DNA of 9,434 nt from Oscillospiraceae bacterium (GCA_900752625.1 CAADWC010000019.1:1-9434), one strand, 5' to 3'. Counted from the stretch's first letter, positions 1-7,465 are shown. Notes: generated from the letters alone by a model not told the origin. Translations and numbers: made by a program.

Positions 1-1
1 A

Positions 2-1129
2 GTCGGCGCAGCTATGGCTGTTTCATGCTTTGTTTCCTGCGGGGACAAGGATGATTCACAGGCTTCGGAAAGCGGCTCGTCGCAGTCCGAAAACGAAACT
101 CCGCAGGAAATACGCGACATAACCTCGTGGGATCTGGTCAAGGAAATGAAAACCGGCTGGAACCTTGGCAACACTATGGACGCAACCGGAGGAGAGGGCC
201 TTTCGGCTGAAACCTCCTGGGGAAACAAGGAGACCTCAAAGGAAATGATAGATCTGCTTAAATCCAGCGGCTTTAACGTGCTCAGAGTTCCGGTTTCCTG
301 GGGAACGCATATGGACGATCAGTACAACGTTGACGAGGAGTGGATGGCAAGAGTCAAGGAAATCGTTGATTACGGAATCGACAATGATATGTTTGTCATC
401 CTGAACACTCACCACGAGGAATGGTATTTCCCCACAGAGGAAAACAAGGAGGAGGACTTAAATCAGCTTAAGGCTCTTTGGACTCAGATCGCAGATGAAT
501 TCAAAAACTATGACGAACATCTCATCTTTGAAGGACTTAACGAGCCGAGACTGAGAAATACTGCTTCCGAATGGACGGGCGGAGACGATTCCTCTAGAGC
601 TATTGTAAATGAATATGCCAAGGCGTTTTATGAAACGGTTAGATCCAGCGGCGGAAACAACCCTAAGCGCCATCTTATGATAACAGGCTATGCGGCGTCC
701 TCCAGCAGAACCTGTCTTGAGGCTATAGACCTTTCGGGATTTGACGATAAAGTGATCGTTTCGGTACACGCATATCTTCCGTACTCTTTCGCTCTTGACA
801 CAGAGGGGACAGACCAGTTCAATGCGGAGACTGACGCTTCCTCAATCGATACGCTCTTTTACGATCTGACCGATCTGTTTCTCAGCAAAAACATTCCCGT
901 TATAATCGGAGAGTATGGGTGTGTTAACAAGTACAATCCGGAGGAAAGAGTCGAGTGCGTTGAATATTATCTTAATGCCGCTAAGCAGGCGGGAGTTCCG
1001 TGTATCTGGTGGGATAACGGTGCGACCGTAGGTTCAGGTGAAAACTTCGGACTTATGGACAGAAGCCTTCCGCCGTCGTGGAATTTCCAGGAGATAGTTG
1101 ACGCTATAATGTCTGTTTACTCTGAATAG
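2..1129 (+). CDS. Glycoside hydrolase family 5 endoglucanase, lipoprotein-type (5' end outside window)
   Basis: Secreted endo-beta-1,4-glucanase of the GH5 retaining family, acting outside the cell on cellulose or related beta-glucans. Numbering from the ATG at 14: a hydrophobic stretch ends in FVSC (Cys9), a plausible lipobox, followed by a Ser/Glu/Asp-rich linker (about 11-35) and then one catalytic domain to the C terminus. Visible motifs: GWNLGNT (48-54), RVPVSW (91-96), NTHHEEW (131-137), FEGLNEPR (172-179) with acid/base Glu177, HAY (252-254), IIGEYG (297-302) with nucleophile Glu300, and WWDNG (332-336). The GWNLGNT and FEGLNEPR forms resemble subfamily GH5_4, which includes broad-specificity glucanases and xyloglucanases; that is inference. 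No carbohydrate-binding module or dockerin is present. The frame is open to the left edge (codons for V-G-A-A before the ATG), no ribosome site precedes ATG 14, and the signal peptide is too short from there, so the true start lies upstream. Ends with TAG. Confidence 0.92.
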   Translation, partial: VGAAMAVSCFVSCGDKDDSQASESGSSQSENETPQEIRDITSWDLVKEMKTGWNLGNTMDATGGEGLSAETSWGNKETSKEMIDLLKSSGFNVLRVPVSWGTHMDDQYNVDEEWMARVKEIVDYGIDNDMFVILNTHHEEWYFPTEENKEEDLNQLKALWTQIADEFKNYDEHLIFEGLNEPRLRNTASEWTGGDDSSRAIVNEYAKAFYETVRSSGGNNPKRHLMITGYAASSSRTCLEAIDLSGFDDKVIVSVHAYLPYSFALDTEGTDQFNAETDASSIDTLFYDLTDLFLSKNIPVIIGEYGCVNKYNPEERVECVEYYLNAAKQAGVPCIWWDNGATVGSGENFGLMDRSLPPSWNFQEIVDAIMSVYSE

Positions 1130-1145
1130 GTTTTTATTTAATTTT

Positions 1146-1193
1146 AAAGGGATTGCTGTACCTAATAACGGTACAGCAATCCCTTTTCTTTTT
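1146..1193. terminator. Bidirectional intrinsic terminator between convergent genes
   Basis: A perfect 17-bp inverted repeat (arms 1146-1162 and 1170-1186) encloses a 7-base loop, TAATAAC. On the plus strand the stem runs into TTTTCTTTTT, a classical Rho-independent terminator for the GH5 gene ending 17 bases earlier. On the minus strand the same stem is followed by an A/T-rich tract and lies 25 bases past the hydrogenase stop, so it probably ends that transcript too. Confidence 0.93.
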
Positions 1194-1210
1194 ATATCTT
1201 CCGCTATAAA

Positions 1211-2731
1211 TCAAGGTCTTTTGAAGCCCAGAGTAATCTCATAATCCGAGTCAAGAGAATTCTGCTTCTCGGCGTCCTTGACATATTTGTTGACCAAGGC
1301 GGTTGACTTTTCAACGGCTTGAAGCGTTCCGGCTCCCGCTACGCAGCCTCCGGGGCAGCCCATTCCTTCAAGAAGATAGCCGTCGTATTTTCCGGCCTTT
1401 GCAAGCTGAAGCAGCTTTCTGCACTCCCTCAGACCCTGTGCCGAGGCAACCTTTATTTCGCGTTCCGGATCAAGGCGCTTGACTACGTCTGCAACAGCCT
1501 TGGCAACTCCGCCGCTTACAGCAAAGCCTCTGCCGTCGCCGGTGCCTTTGTCAAGCGGGACTGCTTCGTCGTCCGTTATATCTTCAAACTTAACGTCCTT
1601 GGCTTCGAACATACCCATAAGCTCCTCAAAGGTAAGAACAAAGTCAACGTCGGAGCGTACCGAACGTCTGCTTGCCTCCAGCTTTTTGGCGGCGCACGGT
1701 CCGATAAACGCAATGCATGCGTCTGGATTTTCCTTTTTAACCATTCTTGCGGTAAGCACCATAGGCGTCATAGCCATTGATATGTACGGCGCAAGATCAG
1801 GAAAAAGTTTTTTAGCCATTACCGACCATGACGGACAGCACGAAGTGGCCATAAACGGCTGATGCTCAGGAACTTCCCGCATAAAGTCCTTGGCTTCTTC
1901 AATGGCGCAAAGATCCGCGCCTATAGCAACCTCGACTACGCTGTCAAAGCCCAGCTTCTTCATTGCAGCGGTAAGCTTTTCAGGCGAAGCCTTGGGACCG
2001 AACTGTCCTACAAACGCAGGGGCCACCAGAGCGATAACTCTTTTACCGGATTTCATTGCATGAATAAGCTGGAATATCTGGCCTTTGTCGACGATCGCTC
2101 CGAACGGACAGTTTACAAGACACATTCCGCAGGAAACGCATTTGTCATAATCAATCTTTGCCTTCCCGTTCTCGTCGGAGCCTATAGCGTCCATTCCACA
2201 GGCTTTTGCACAGGGACGTTCCATTTTATTAATGGCGTTGTAAGGACAAACGCTCTGGCATCTTCCGCATTTAATGCATTTTGACTGGTCGATGACGGAT
2301 TTTCCGTGAACTATCTCGATAGCGCCCTTCGGACAAACCTCCTTGCAGGGATGAGCAAGGCAGCCTTGGCAGCAGTCGGTAACATGATAATGAGTTTCCG
2401 GACAGGCGTTGCAGGCAAAGTTAATTATGTTTATCAGCGGCGGATCGTAATATTTTTCCGCGATCGCCGATTCCTCAATCCCGTCGGCAACCGACTCATG
2501 CTGATCTATAGGACGAAGCGGCAGTCCTATTGCAAGACGCAGTCTTTCTTCAACGATAGCTCTTTCAAGAAAGATAGACTCGCGGTAAACAGCCACCTTT
2601 CCCGGTACGATCTTATAAGGCAGATTATCGATTCTGCTGTAATCGCCGCCTTCATATGCGAGCCGTGCGACCTCGGTAAACACCTTTCTTCTGATATCCG
2701 TAACGGAAGAATATATACCTCTCATTTTCAT
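1211..2731 (-). CDS. Monomeric [FeFe]-hydrogenase, group B-like, multi-cluster
   Basis: Iron-only hydrogenase, a cytoplasmic enzyme that exchanges electrons (probably with ferredoxin) and protons with H2. The protein is 506 aa. Cys107 and Cys110 precede a [4Fe-4S] pattern C121-x2-C124-x4-C129-x3-C133P, then CxxCxxCxxxCP at 152-162, a CxxxC at 174-178, and CxxCxxCxxxCP at 198-208. The H-cluster domain follows with L1 TSCCPSW (296-302), L2 GPCAAKK (344-350) and L3 EGMGCPGGC (455-463); the presumed H-cluster ligands are Cys299, Cys346, Cys459 and Cys463. Gly in place of the usual Met before Pro-Cys in L2, and the N-terminal layout, suggest group B (Clostridium pasteurianum CpIII-like) rather than the best-studied group A. 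There is no PAS or other sensory domain and no NADH-binding partner gene nearby; the maturases HydE, HydF and HydG are not in the window. An upstream in-frame TTG at 2758 lies before the ribosome site, so ATG 2731 is chosen. Confidence 0.93.
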   Translation of the reverse strand: MKMRGIYSSVTDIRRKVFTEVARLAYEGGDYSRIDNLPYKIVPGKVAVYRESIFLERAIVEERLRLAIGLPLRPIDQHESVADGIEESAIAEKYYDPPLINIINFACNACPETHYHVTDCCQGCLAHPCKEVCPKGAIEIVHGKSVIDQSKCIKCGRCQSVCPYNAINKMERPCAKACGMDAIGSDENGKAKIDYDKCVSCGMCLVNCPFGAIVDKGQIFQLIHAMKSGKRVIALVAPAFVGQFGPKASPEKLTAAMKKLGFDSVVEVAIGADLCAIEEAKDFMREVPEHQPFMATSCCPSWSVMAKKLFPDLAPYISMAMTPMVLTARMVKKENPDACIAFIGPCAAKKLEASRRSVRSDVDFVLTFEELMGMFEAKDVKFEDITDDEAVPLDKGTGDGRGFAVSGGVAKAVADVVKRLDPEREIKVASAQGLRECRKLLQLAKAGKYDGYLLEGMGCPGGCVAGAGTLQAVEKSTALVNKYVKDAEKQNSLDSDYEITLGFKRP

Positions 2732-2741
2732 TAAGAGTATT

Positions 2742-2750
2742 TCTCCTTTC
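2742..2750 (-). promoter_or_regulatory. Ribosome binding site of the hydrogenase gene
   Basis: On the minus strand GAAAGGAGA ends 10 bases before ATG 2731. The site lies inside the longer open frame that begins at TTG 2758, so it argues for initiation at 2731. A further ATG two codons on (2725) is too far from the site to be preferred. Confidence 0.75.
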
Positions 2751-2773
2751 CTTCTCAATAAAACTGTAATTTT

Positions 2774-2789
2774 AACATATCCTTATGTT
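2774..2789. promoter_or_regulatory. Palindrome at the hydrogenase transcription start (possible operator)
   Basis: AACATA and TATGTT form a perfect 6-bp inverted repeat around a 4-base centre (TCCT on the plus strand). It sits directly downstream of the predicted -10 and covers the expected transcription start, where a bound protein would repress. The 6-4-6 arrangement recalls CRP/FNR-family half-site spacing, but the half-sites do not match FNR (TTGAT) or the longer Rex consensus. AT-rich sequence makes chance palindromes common, so this is only a candidate. Confidence 0.35.
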
Positions 2790-2792
2790 TTA

Positions 2793-2821
2793 ATTGTACC
2801 TTTTTGTTAAAGTTTTGTCAA
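2793..2821 (-). promoter_or_regulatory. Sigma-A-type promoter of the hydrogenase gene
   Basis: Minus strand: TTGACA (2821-2816), a 17-base spacer, then TACAAT (2798-2793), one mismatch from the consensus -10. The predicted start is near 2786, giving a leader of about 55 nt before the ATG. This is a prediction from sequence only. Confidence 0.8.
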
Positions 2822-3003
2822 GGCTTATATACGTTTTTTCATGGGGTATTCTCATTTAAATTGTTGGTGAAGTGTTATCCATATAAAGGATACGTCGTAA
2901 ACCATATTGTTTTAAAATTCCATATATTGGTTTTGCTGCTGTTAAATATGAGGTGAATTTCACGGTTTGTTTACTTGTGGAAATACCGTGCTTAAAATTG
3001 AAT
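2822..3003. other. Gene-free spacer in the divergent hydrogenase / pth-mfd control region
   Basis: This stretch lies between the two opposed promoters; the gene-free interval as a whole runs from 2732 to 3116. It is A/T-rich with stops in all frames and no credible small gene. It contains short inverted repeats (GTGAATTTCAC at 2953-2963; CACGGT at 2961-2966 pairing with ACCGTG at 2985-2990) and three CCATAT copies (2879, 2902, 2920). I can assign no definite function to these. Confidence 0.5.
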
Positions 3004-3032
3004 TTGACAAACTGCCTATGCCATGCTATAAT
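3004..3032 (+). promoter_or_regulatory. Consensus sigma-A promoter of the pth-mfd operon
   Basis: TTGACA (3004-3009), a 17-base spacer and TATAAT (3027-3032) match the consensus exactly, and TGC just before the -10 forms an extended -10 element. The predicted start near 3039 leaves a leader of about 78 nt. Such a strong site suggests constitutive, high transcription. Confidence 0.9.
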
Positions 3033-3056
3033 AAAATCTGCAAAACCGAATAAAAT

Positions 3057-3091
3057 AATAATACCCCCGCCCGGTAAAGGACGGGGTTATT
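3057..3091 (+). promoter_or_regulatory. GC-rich hairpin in the pth-mfd leader
   Basis: CCCCG (3065-3069) pairs with CGGGG (3082-3086), extended after a 3-base bulge by AATAA (3057-3061) with TTATT (3087-3091); a CC/GG pair can close the inner loop. It starts about 18 nt after the predicted transcription start and ends 11 bases before the AGGAG ribosome site. No U-run follows, so it is not an obvious terminator on this strand. It may stabilise the transcript or influence translation; its role is not known. Confidence 0.5.
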
Positions 3092-3116
3092 GTGCGTTAG
3101 TCAGGAGAATATAATT

Positions 3117-3743
3117 ATGAGCATATGGGACGTTTTTGACAGGCTTTCCTCCGGAAAAAGCCGGGAGAGTACAAAGCCTGAATTTATAATAGCAGGCCTT
3201 GGTAATCCGGGAATAAAATACGAAAATACACGCCATAACGCAGGCTTTATGGCAGTGAGCGCAATGGAGCAAAAATACGGCTTTCAGGCTGATACCTTTT
3301 AATATAAAACTAAAACCGCCGTTTGCGATATAGGCGGAAAAAGCTGTCTGATAATGAAGCCGGAAACATTTATGAATCTCAGCGGCGAGGCAGTTTCTCA
3401 GGCGATGGGCTTTTATAAAATACCGCTTGAAAACGTGCTGGTGATATTTGACGATATTTCCCTTGAGCCGGGACATATGAGAATACGCCGCAAAGGTTCC
3501 GCCGGCGGACACAACGGAATAAAAAGCATTATCGAGCTTTGCGGAGGAGAGGATTTTCCGCGCATAAAAATCGGCGTGGGTAAAAAGCCGCGGCCTGAGT
3601 ATGACCTTGCAGACTGGGTTCTCGGAAAATTTTCAGACGACGACAGGAAGAAAATCGACGAGGTATGCAAAAACGCCTGCGACGCCGCAGAGCTGATAGT
3701 TAAGGGAGAAATTTCCGAAGCAATGAATTTATACAACAGATAA
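3117..3743 (+). pseudogene. pth: Peptidyl-tRNA hydrolase gene interrupted by an in-frame stop codon
   Basis: Bacterial Pth cleaves peptidyl-tRNA released from stalled ribosomes, recycling tRNA in the cytoplasm; it is normally essential. The frame begins at ATG 3117, 9 bases after AGGAG (3103-3107); an upstream TTG at 3090 has no such site. Reading straight through gives 208 sense codons, close to the family's usual length of about 190 plus a 22-residue N-terminal extension. TAA at 3300-3302 (codon 62) breaks it, and the same frame continues with no shift. Both halves are well conserved: GLGNPG with Asn30 and TRHN with His40 before the stop; FMNLSG with Asn87, FDD with Asp112 and GGHNG with Asn133 after it. 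The ATG at 3354 could begin only a fragment without Asn30 and His40, and it lacks a good ribosome site. The cause may be a sequencing error, a recent nonsense mutation or readthrough. mfd follows 21 bases downstream, an operon arrangement known in Firmicutes. Confidence 0.88.
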
Positions 3744-3764
3744 TTTACATTGAAAGGATAAAGC

Positions 3765-6700
3765 ATGAACATTTTCAATCAGATGTGCGACAGGCTTCCT
3801 TTTTACGGCGAGCTGACGAAAGCGCTTGACAGAAACTTTACTCCATGTGCTATCACTGGAGTTTCAAATATTCATAAAGCTCAGCTTGCCGCCGCTCTTT
3901 CGCGCAGCAGAAAAGTGCTTGTTATCTGTGATGACGAGGCGGCCTGCACCAGACTTGTTCAGGATGTGAACGAGCTGTTATGCAGTGAAACGGCCTGCGT
4001 TTTCCCTGCAAAGGATTTTAACTTCGCATATATGGAGGGCGTTTCAAGAGAATACGAGCATAAGCGGATCGAAGCGCTGTCCAAAATACAAAACGGCGTT
4101 TGCCGCATAATAGCTGTTTCTGCCGAATCTGCTATGCAGGGAACCATTCCGCCGGAGGCGCTCAGTGAGTACTCATTTTCGCTGAAGTCCGGTTCAGAGG
4201 TAAATCTTGCAGAGCTTATTTCAAAGCTGATTTCGGCGGGCTACAGCAAAACGGAACAAGTAGAGGGTCAGGCACAGTTTGCGGTAAGAGGTTCAATTGT
4301 GGATATTTTCCCCGTTCAGGAAAAGCAGCCTGTCAGAGCGGAGCTGTGGGGAGATGAGATAGACGTTCTTTCATATTTTGATACCGAGAGTCAGCGCAGA
4401 ACCGATCCGATAGATGAGATCACCGTATTGCCCGCTCTTGAAATCATTTTTCCCGACAGCGAAGCCTTTGCCGACAAGCTTGAAAAGCTTTCTGCATCGG
4501 TGAGAGGAAAAAACACAGATAAGATAAGAGCCCATATTTCGAGAGATACCGAGCTGGTCAGAAGCGGACTTACTCTTACAAATCTGGATAAGTACTATTG
4601 CATAGCCTATGAAAGCACCTCTACGGTATTTGATTATTTTAAAGACGGTATTTGTCTTGTCAGCGAGTATGTAAACTGCGCCGAAAAGGCAAAATCCGCT
4701 CTTATCCAGCTTCAGGAGGATCTCAAGCTGCTTTATGAGGAGGGTATTCTTTTTAAGCGGCTTGAAGGCTTCTTTATAGATTTTGCTCAGGTTCAGTCGA
4801 AGATCCAGTCCGTGCCGTGCGTTTTTGCCGACACCTTTATGCGTTCAAACAACGATGTGAAATTCAGAAAGCTTATCAACTCGGACTGCCGTCAGACGGG
4901 CGTTTGGGGAGGAAATATATCCAATCTTGCCGAAGAGCTTAAAAGTTTCTGCGAGCAGGATTACTGTACTGTCGTGCTTGCCGGCAGCGAAAAAACGGTT
5001 CCTATAATCGTCAGCGATCTGAATGAGCAGGGTATTCCCGCTGAAATTCTGACCGAAAACAGCGAGATAGCCCCCAAAACCGTCTATGTAAGAACGGGAA
5101 GTCTTTCGGGAGGCTTTGACTATCCCGACATAAAATGCGCCGCCATCACTCAGATAAAAGCGATGACCGCTAAAAGAAAAAAAATCAAGCATAAAAAAGG
5201 CGAGGAGATAAAAAGCCTTTCCGACATTGCTCCCGGCGATCTTGTGGTCCATTCAATGTACGGCATAGGAAAATTTGCAGGAATACGAAGTCTTGAAAAC
5301 AACGGCATCACAAAGGATTATATTACGATAAAATACGCCGGTACCGACGTGCTTTATGTTCCCGTCACCCAGCTTGATCTTGTGTCAAGATATATCGGTC
5401 CCCGCGATGACAGCGGCGTAAAGCTTAACAAGCTTAATTCCTCCGAATGGAAAAGAACCCGATCCAGAGTAAAATCGGCGGTAAAAGACATGGCAGAGGA
5501 ACTTACCAAGCTTTACGCGCAGAGGCAGATGGCAAAGGGCTTTGCTTTTTCTGAGGACAACGACTGGCAGCGCGATTTTGAGGAACGCTTTGATTATCAG
5601 GAAACCGACGACCAGCTGAAAAGCATACAGGAAATAAAAGAGGATATGCAGAAATCCGTACCGATGGACAGACTGCTGTGCGGCGATGTAGGCTTCGGAA
5701 AAACGGAGGTAGCGCTGAGGGCGGCATTTAAATGTATGCTTGATTCAAAGCAGGTGGCAATTCTGGTTCCGACTACGGTATTGGCGTGGCAGCATTATCA
5801 GACAGCGGTCAAGCGCTTTGAGCATTTTCCCATTAAAGTTGAGCTGCTGTCGCGCTTCCGCACGCCAAAACAACAGCAGCAGATAATACGAGAGCTTAAA
5901 AGAGGTACTATAGATCTTATTATCGGAACGCACAGGCTTGTTCAGAAGGACGTTGAATTCAAGGATCTGGGGCTTGCCATTATTGACGAGGAGCAGCGTT
6001 TCGGCGTTGCTCACAAAGAAAAATTCAAGGAAACTTTCAAGGGCGTCGATGTCCTCACCCTTTCGGCAACGCCGATACCCAGAACTCTTAATATGGCTAT
6101 GAGCGGAATAAGAGATATGTCGGTAATAGAAGAGCCGCCGCAGGACAGACAGCCGATACAAACCTACGTTATCGAGCATAATGACGGCGTTATAGTTCAG
6201 GCTATTCAGAAAGAACTGAGACGGGGAGGACAGGTTTACTATATCCACAACCGGATAGATACGATACAAAGAACGGTTTCCCGGCTTCAGCAGCTTCTTC
6301 CTGGCGCCCGTATAGGCTGCGCTCACGGACAGATATCGGAAGCCGATCTTTCGGAAATCTGGCGTCAGCTTATAGACAGGGAAATAGATATTCTTGTGTG
6401 CACGACGCTTATAGAAACAGGCGTGGACGTGCCGAATGTAAATACGCTTATTATAGAAGACGCCGATAAACTGGGGCTTTCGCAGCTTTATCAGCTGAGA
6501 GGGCGCGTCGGACGCTCAAACAGAAGAGCCTTCGCTTATTTTACCTTCCGCCGCGGAAAGGTGCTTACCGATGTAGCTGAAAAAAGGCTCAGTGCAATAA
6601 AAGAATTCACACAGTTTGGCTCGGGATTTCACATTGCCCTTAGGGATCTTGAAATAAGAGGAGCCGGCTCTATTCTCAGCGGAAGACAGCACGGACATAT

Positions 6701-7220
6701 GGAAGCTGTAGGGTACGATATGTATCTTCGTCTGCTTAACGAAGCTATAGCAGAGCAGAAGGGAGAAGCCCTGCCCCGTTCGCCTGAGGATTGTCTTGTG
6801 GATATTTCGGTGGATGCGTATATTCCCGAGAAATACATTGAAAGCCTGCCGCTCAGGATCGACGCATACCGCAAGATCGCGTCAATTATAACGGAGGAGG
6901 ACAGCAGAGACGTTATCGACGAGCTTATAGACAGATTCGGAGATCCTCCGAAGTCGGTGCTGGGACTTATAAATATCGCTCTTACCAGAAATACGGCCTC
7001 CCGTCTTAAGATAACGGAAATTTCTCAGAGAGGCGAAAATGTACTGTTTTTTATTCAGCATCCGGAGGTTTCGCAGATTCAGGCTCTTTCTGCATTTTAT
7101 AAAAACCGCATAAGGTTTGTGGACGGCGGAAAGCCTTATTTTTCAGTAAGACTTGACAAAAAACAAAAAACCCCAGCGCTTATGACCGAGGTTATAGGTA
7201 TTATGGATAAGGCAGAATAA
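3765..7220 (+). CDS. mfd: Transcription-repair coupling factor Mfd
   Basis: A DNA translocase that removes RNA polymerase stalled at DNA lesions and recruits the UvrA/UvrB excision repair proteins. It has 1151 aa, the normal family length (E. coli 1148). Domain order is as expected: a UvrB-like N-terminal region (about 1-350, with VRGSIVDIFP), the CarD-like RNA polymerase-interacting domain beginning near 485 (APGDLVVHSMYGIGKF), then the superfamily 2 motor. Motor motifs: Walker A GDVGFGKT (640-647), DEEQ (741-744), SATPIPRT (767-774), TLIETGVDVPN (about 881-891) and QLRGRVGR (910-917). The C-terminal TRCF (D7) domain covers roughly the last 150 residues. No damage is seen. ATG 3765 is supported by AAAGGA 6 bases upstream. 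It is co-transcribed with pth from the promoter at 3004; translation has its own ribosome site, but the early stop in pth could reduce its transcription by polarity. Confidence 0.98.
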   Translation: MNIFNQMCDRLPFYGELTKALDRNFTPCAITGVSNIHKAQLAAALSRSRKVLVICDDEAACTRLVQDVNELLCSETACVFPAKDFNFAYMEGVSREYEHKRIEALSKIQNGVCRIIAVSAESAMQGTIPPEALSEYSFSLKSGSEVNLAELISKLISAGYSKTEQVEGQAQFAVRGSIVDIFPVQEKQPVRAELWGDEIDVLSYFDTESQRRTDPIDEITVLPALEIIFPDSEAFADKLEKLSASVRGKNTDKIRAHISRDTELVRSGLTLTNLDKYYCIAYESTSTVFDYFKDGICLVSEYVNCAEKAKSALIQLQEDLKLLYEEGILFKRLEGFFIDFAQVQSKIQSVPCVFADTFMRSNNDVKFRKLINSDCRQTGVWGGNISNLAEELKSFCEQDYCTVVLAGSEKTVPIIVSDLNEQGIPAEILTENSEIAPKTVYVRTGSLSGGFDYPDIKCAAITQIKAMTAKRKKIKHKKGEEIKSLSDIAPGDLVVHSMYGIGKFAGIRSLENNGITKDYITIKYAGTDVLYVPVTQLDLVSRYIGPRDDSGVKLNKLNSSEWKRTRSRVKSAVKDMAEELTKLYAQRQMAKGFAFSEDNDWQRDFEERFDYQETDDQLKSIQEIKEDMQKSVPMDRLLCGDVGFGKTEVALRAAFKCMLDSKQVAILVPTTVLAWQHYQTAVKRFEHFPIKVELLSRFRTPKQQQQIIRELKRGTIDLIIGTHRLVQKDVEFKDLGLAIIDEEQRFGVAHKEKFKETFKGVDVLTLSATPIPRTLNMAMSGIRDMSVIEEPPQDRQPIQTYVIEHNDGVIVQAIQKELRRGGQVYYIHNRIDTIQRTVSRLQQLLPGARIGCAHGQISEADLSEIWRQLIDREIDILVCTTLIETGVDVPNVNTLIIEDADKLGLSQLYQLRGRVGRSNRRAFAYFTFRRGKVLTDVAEKRLSAIKEFTQFGSGFHIALRDLEIRGAGSILSGRQHGHMEAVGYDMYLRLLNEAIAEQKGEALPRSPEDCLVDISVDAYIPEKYIESLPLRIDAYRKIASIITEEDSRDVIDELIDRFGDPPKSVLGLINIALTRNTASRLKITEISQRGENVLFFIQHPEVSQIQALSAFYKNRIRFVDGGKPYFSVRLDKKQKTPALMTEVIGIMDKAE

Positions 7221-7224
7221 CAGG

Positions 7225-7274
7225 ACCGAAGCAAATGGCAGAACGAGAATTGCCGCTTGCTTCGGTTTTTGTTT
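7225..7274 (+). terminator. Intrinsic terminator of the pth-mfd operon
   Basis: ACCGAAGCAA (7225-7234) pairs perfectly with TTGCTTCGGT (7257-7266). The stem continues past one mismatch and a wobble into GGCA/TGCC (7237-7240 with 7251-7254), leaving a 10-base loop. TTTTTGTTT follows directly. It begins 5 bases after the mfd stop codon. Confidence 0.92.
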
Positions 7275-7419
7275 ATAGCAGACAGCTTATGTATTTCTGC
7301 ATCAGTAAAAATGCTCGGGTTCGTTTATTCAAGGAAATATCGTACAATGGCTGTTTATCGGCTTTACGGCACAGTATTGGCATATATTCAGCAGGCTTCA
7401 GATATCCGATAAATCAATT

Positions 7420-7451
7420 AAGGCGATACAAGCCTGATGCCGTATCGCCTT
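7420..7451 (-). terminator. Probable terminator of the sufC-sufB-like operon
   Basis: AAGGCGATAC (7420-7429) and GTATCGCCTT (7442-7451) form a perfect 10-bp stem with a 12-base loop, starting 15 bases past the sufB-like stop on the minus strand. The following minus-strand tract (AATTGATTTA) is U-rich but interrupted, so termination may be moderate. The DNA between this stem and the mfd terminator holds no credible gene. Confidence 0.7.
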
Positions 7452-7465
7452 GAATATATATTTGT

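Noticed and set aside
1211..2731. Sensory (group C) hydrogenase
   Set aside because: No PAS domain or signalling module follows the catalytic domain; the protein ends soon after the L3 motif.
1319..2734. Several plus-strand open frames opposite the hydrogenase gene
   Set aside because: They are antisense shadows of a clearly conserved minus-strand gene, with no family resemblance or ribosome sites.
2953..2963. GTGAATTTCAC as a Rex redox-repressor site
   Set aside because: The Rex consensus has a longer centre between GTGAA and TTCAC and flanking TT/AA; here the halves are only one base apart.
3061..3071. ATACCCCCGCC also occurs at 9245-9255
   Set aside because: An 11-base match between two places is expected by chance in a window of this size, and the two copies lie in unrelated contexts (leader hairpin and promoter spacer).
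3300..3302. Genetic code reassignment of TAA as explanation for the pth stop
   Set aside because: TAA ends mfd, sufC, the sufB-like gene and pth itself in this window, and no other gene contains an internal TAA.
3354..3743. The second half of pth as an independent gene
   Set aside because: It lacks the N-terminal catalytic Asn and His, has no well-placed ribosome site and is the in-frame continuation of the upstream part.
7235..7453. Open frame of 72 codons after mfd on the plus strand
   Set aside because: It begins inside the mfd terminator hairpin, has no ribosome binding site, runs through the second terminator stem and resembles no protein family.
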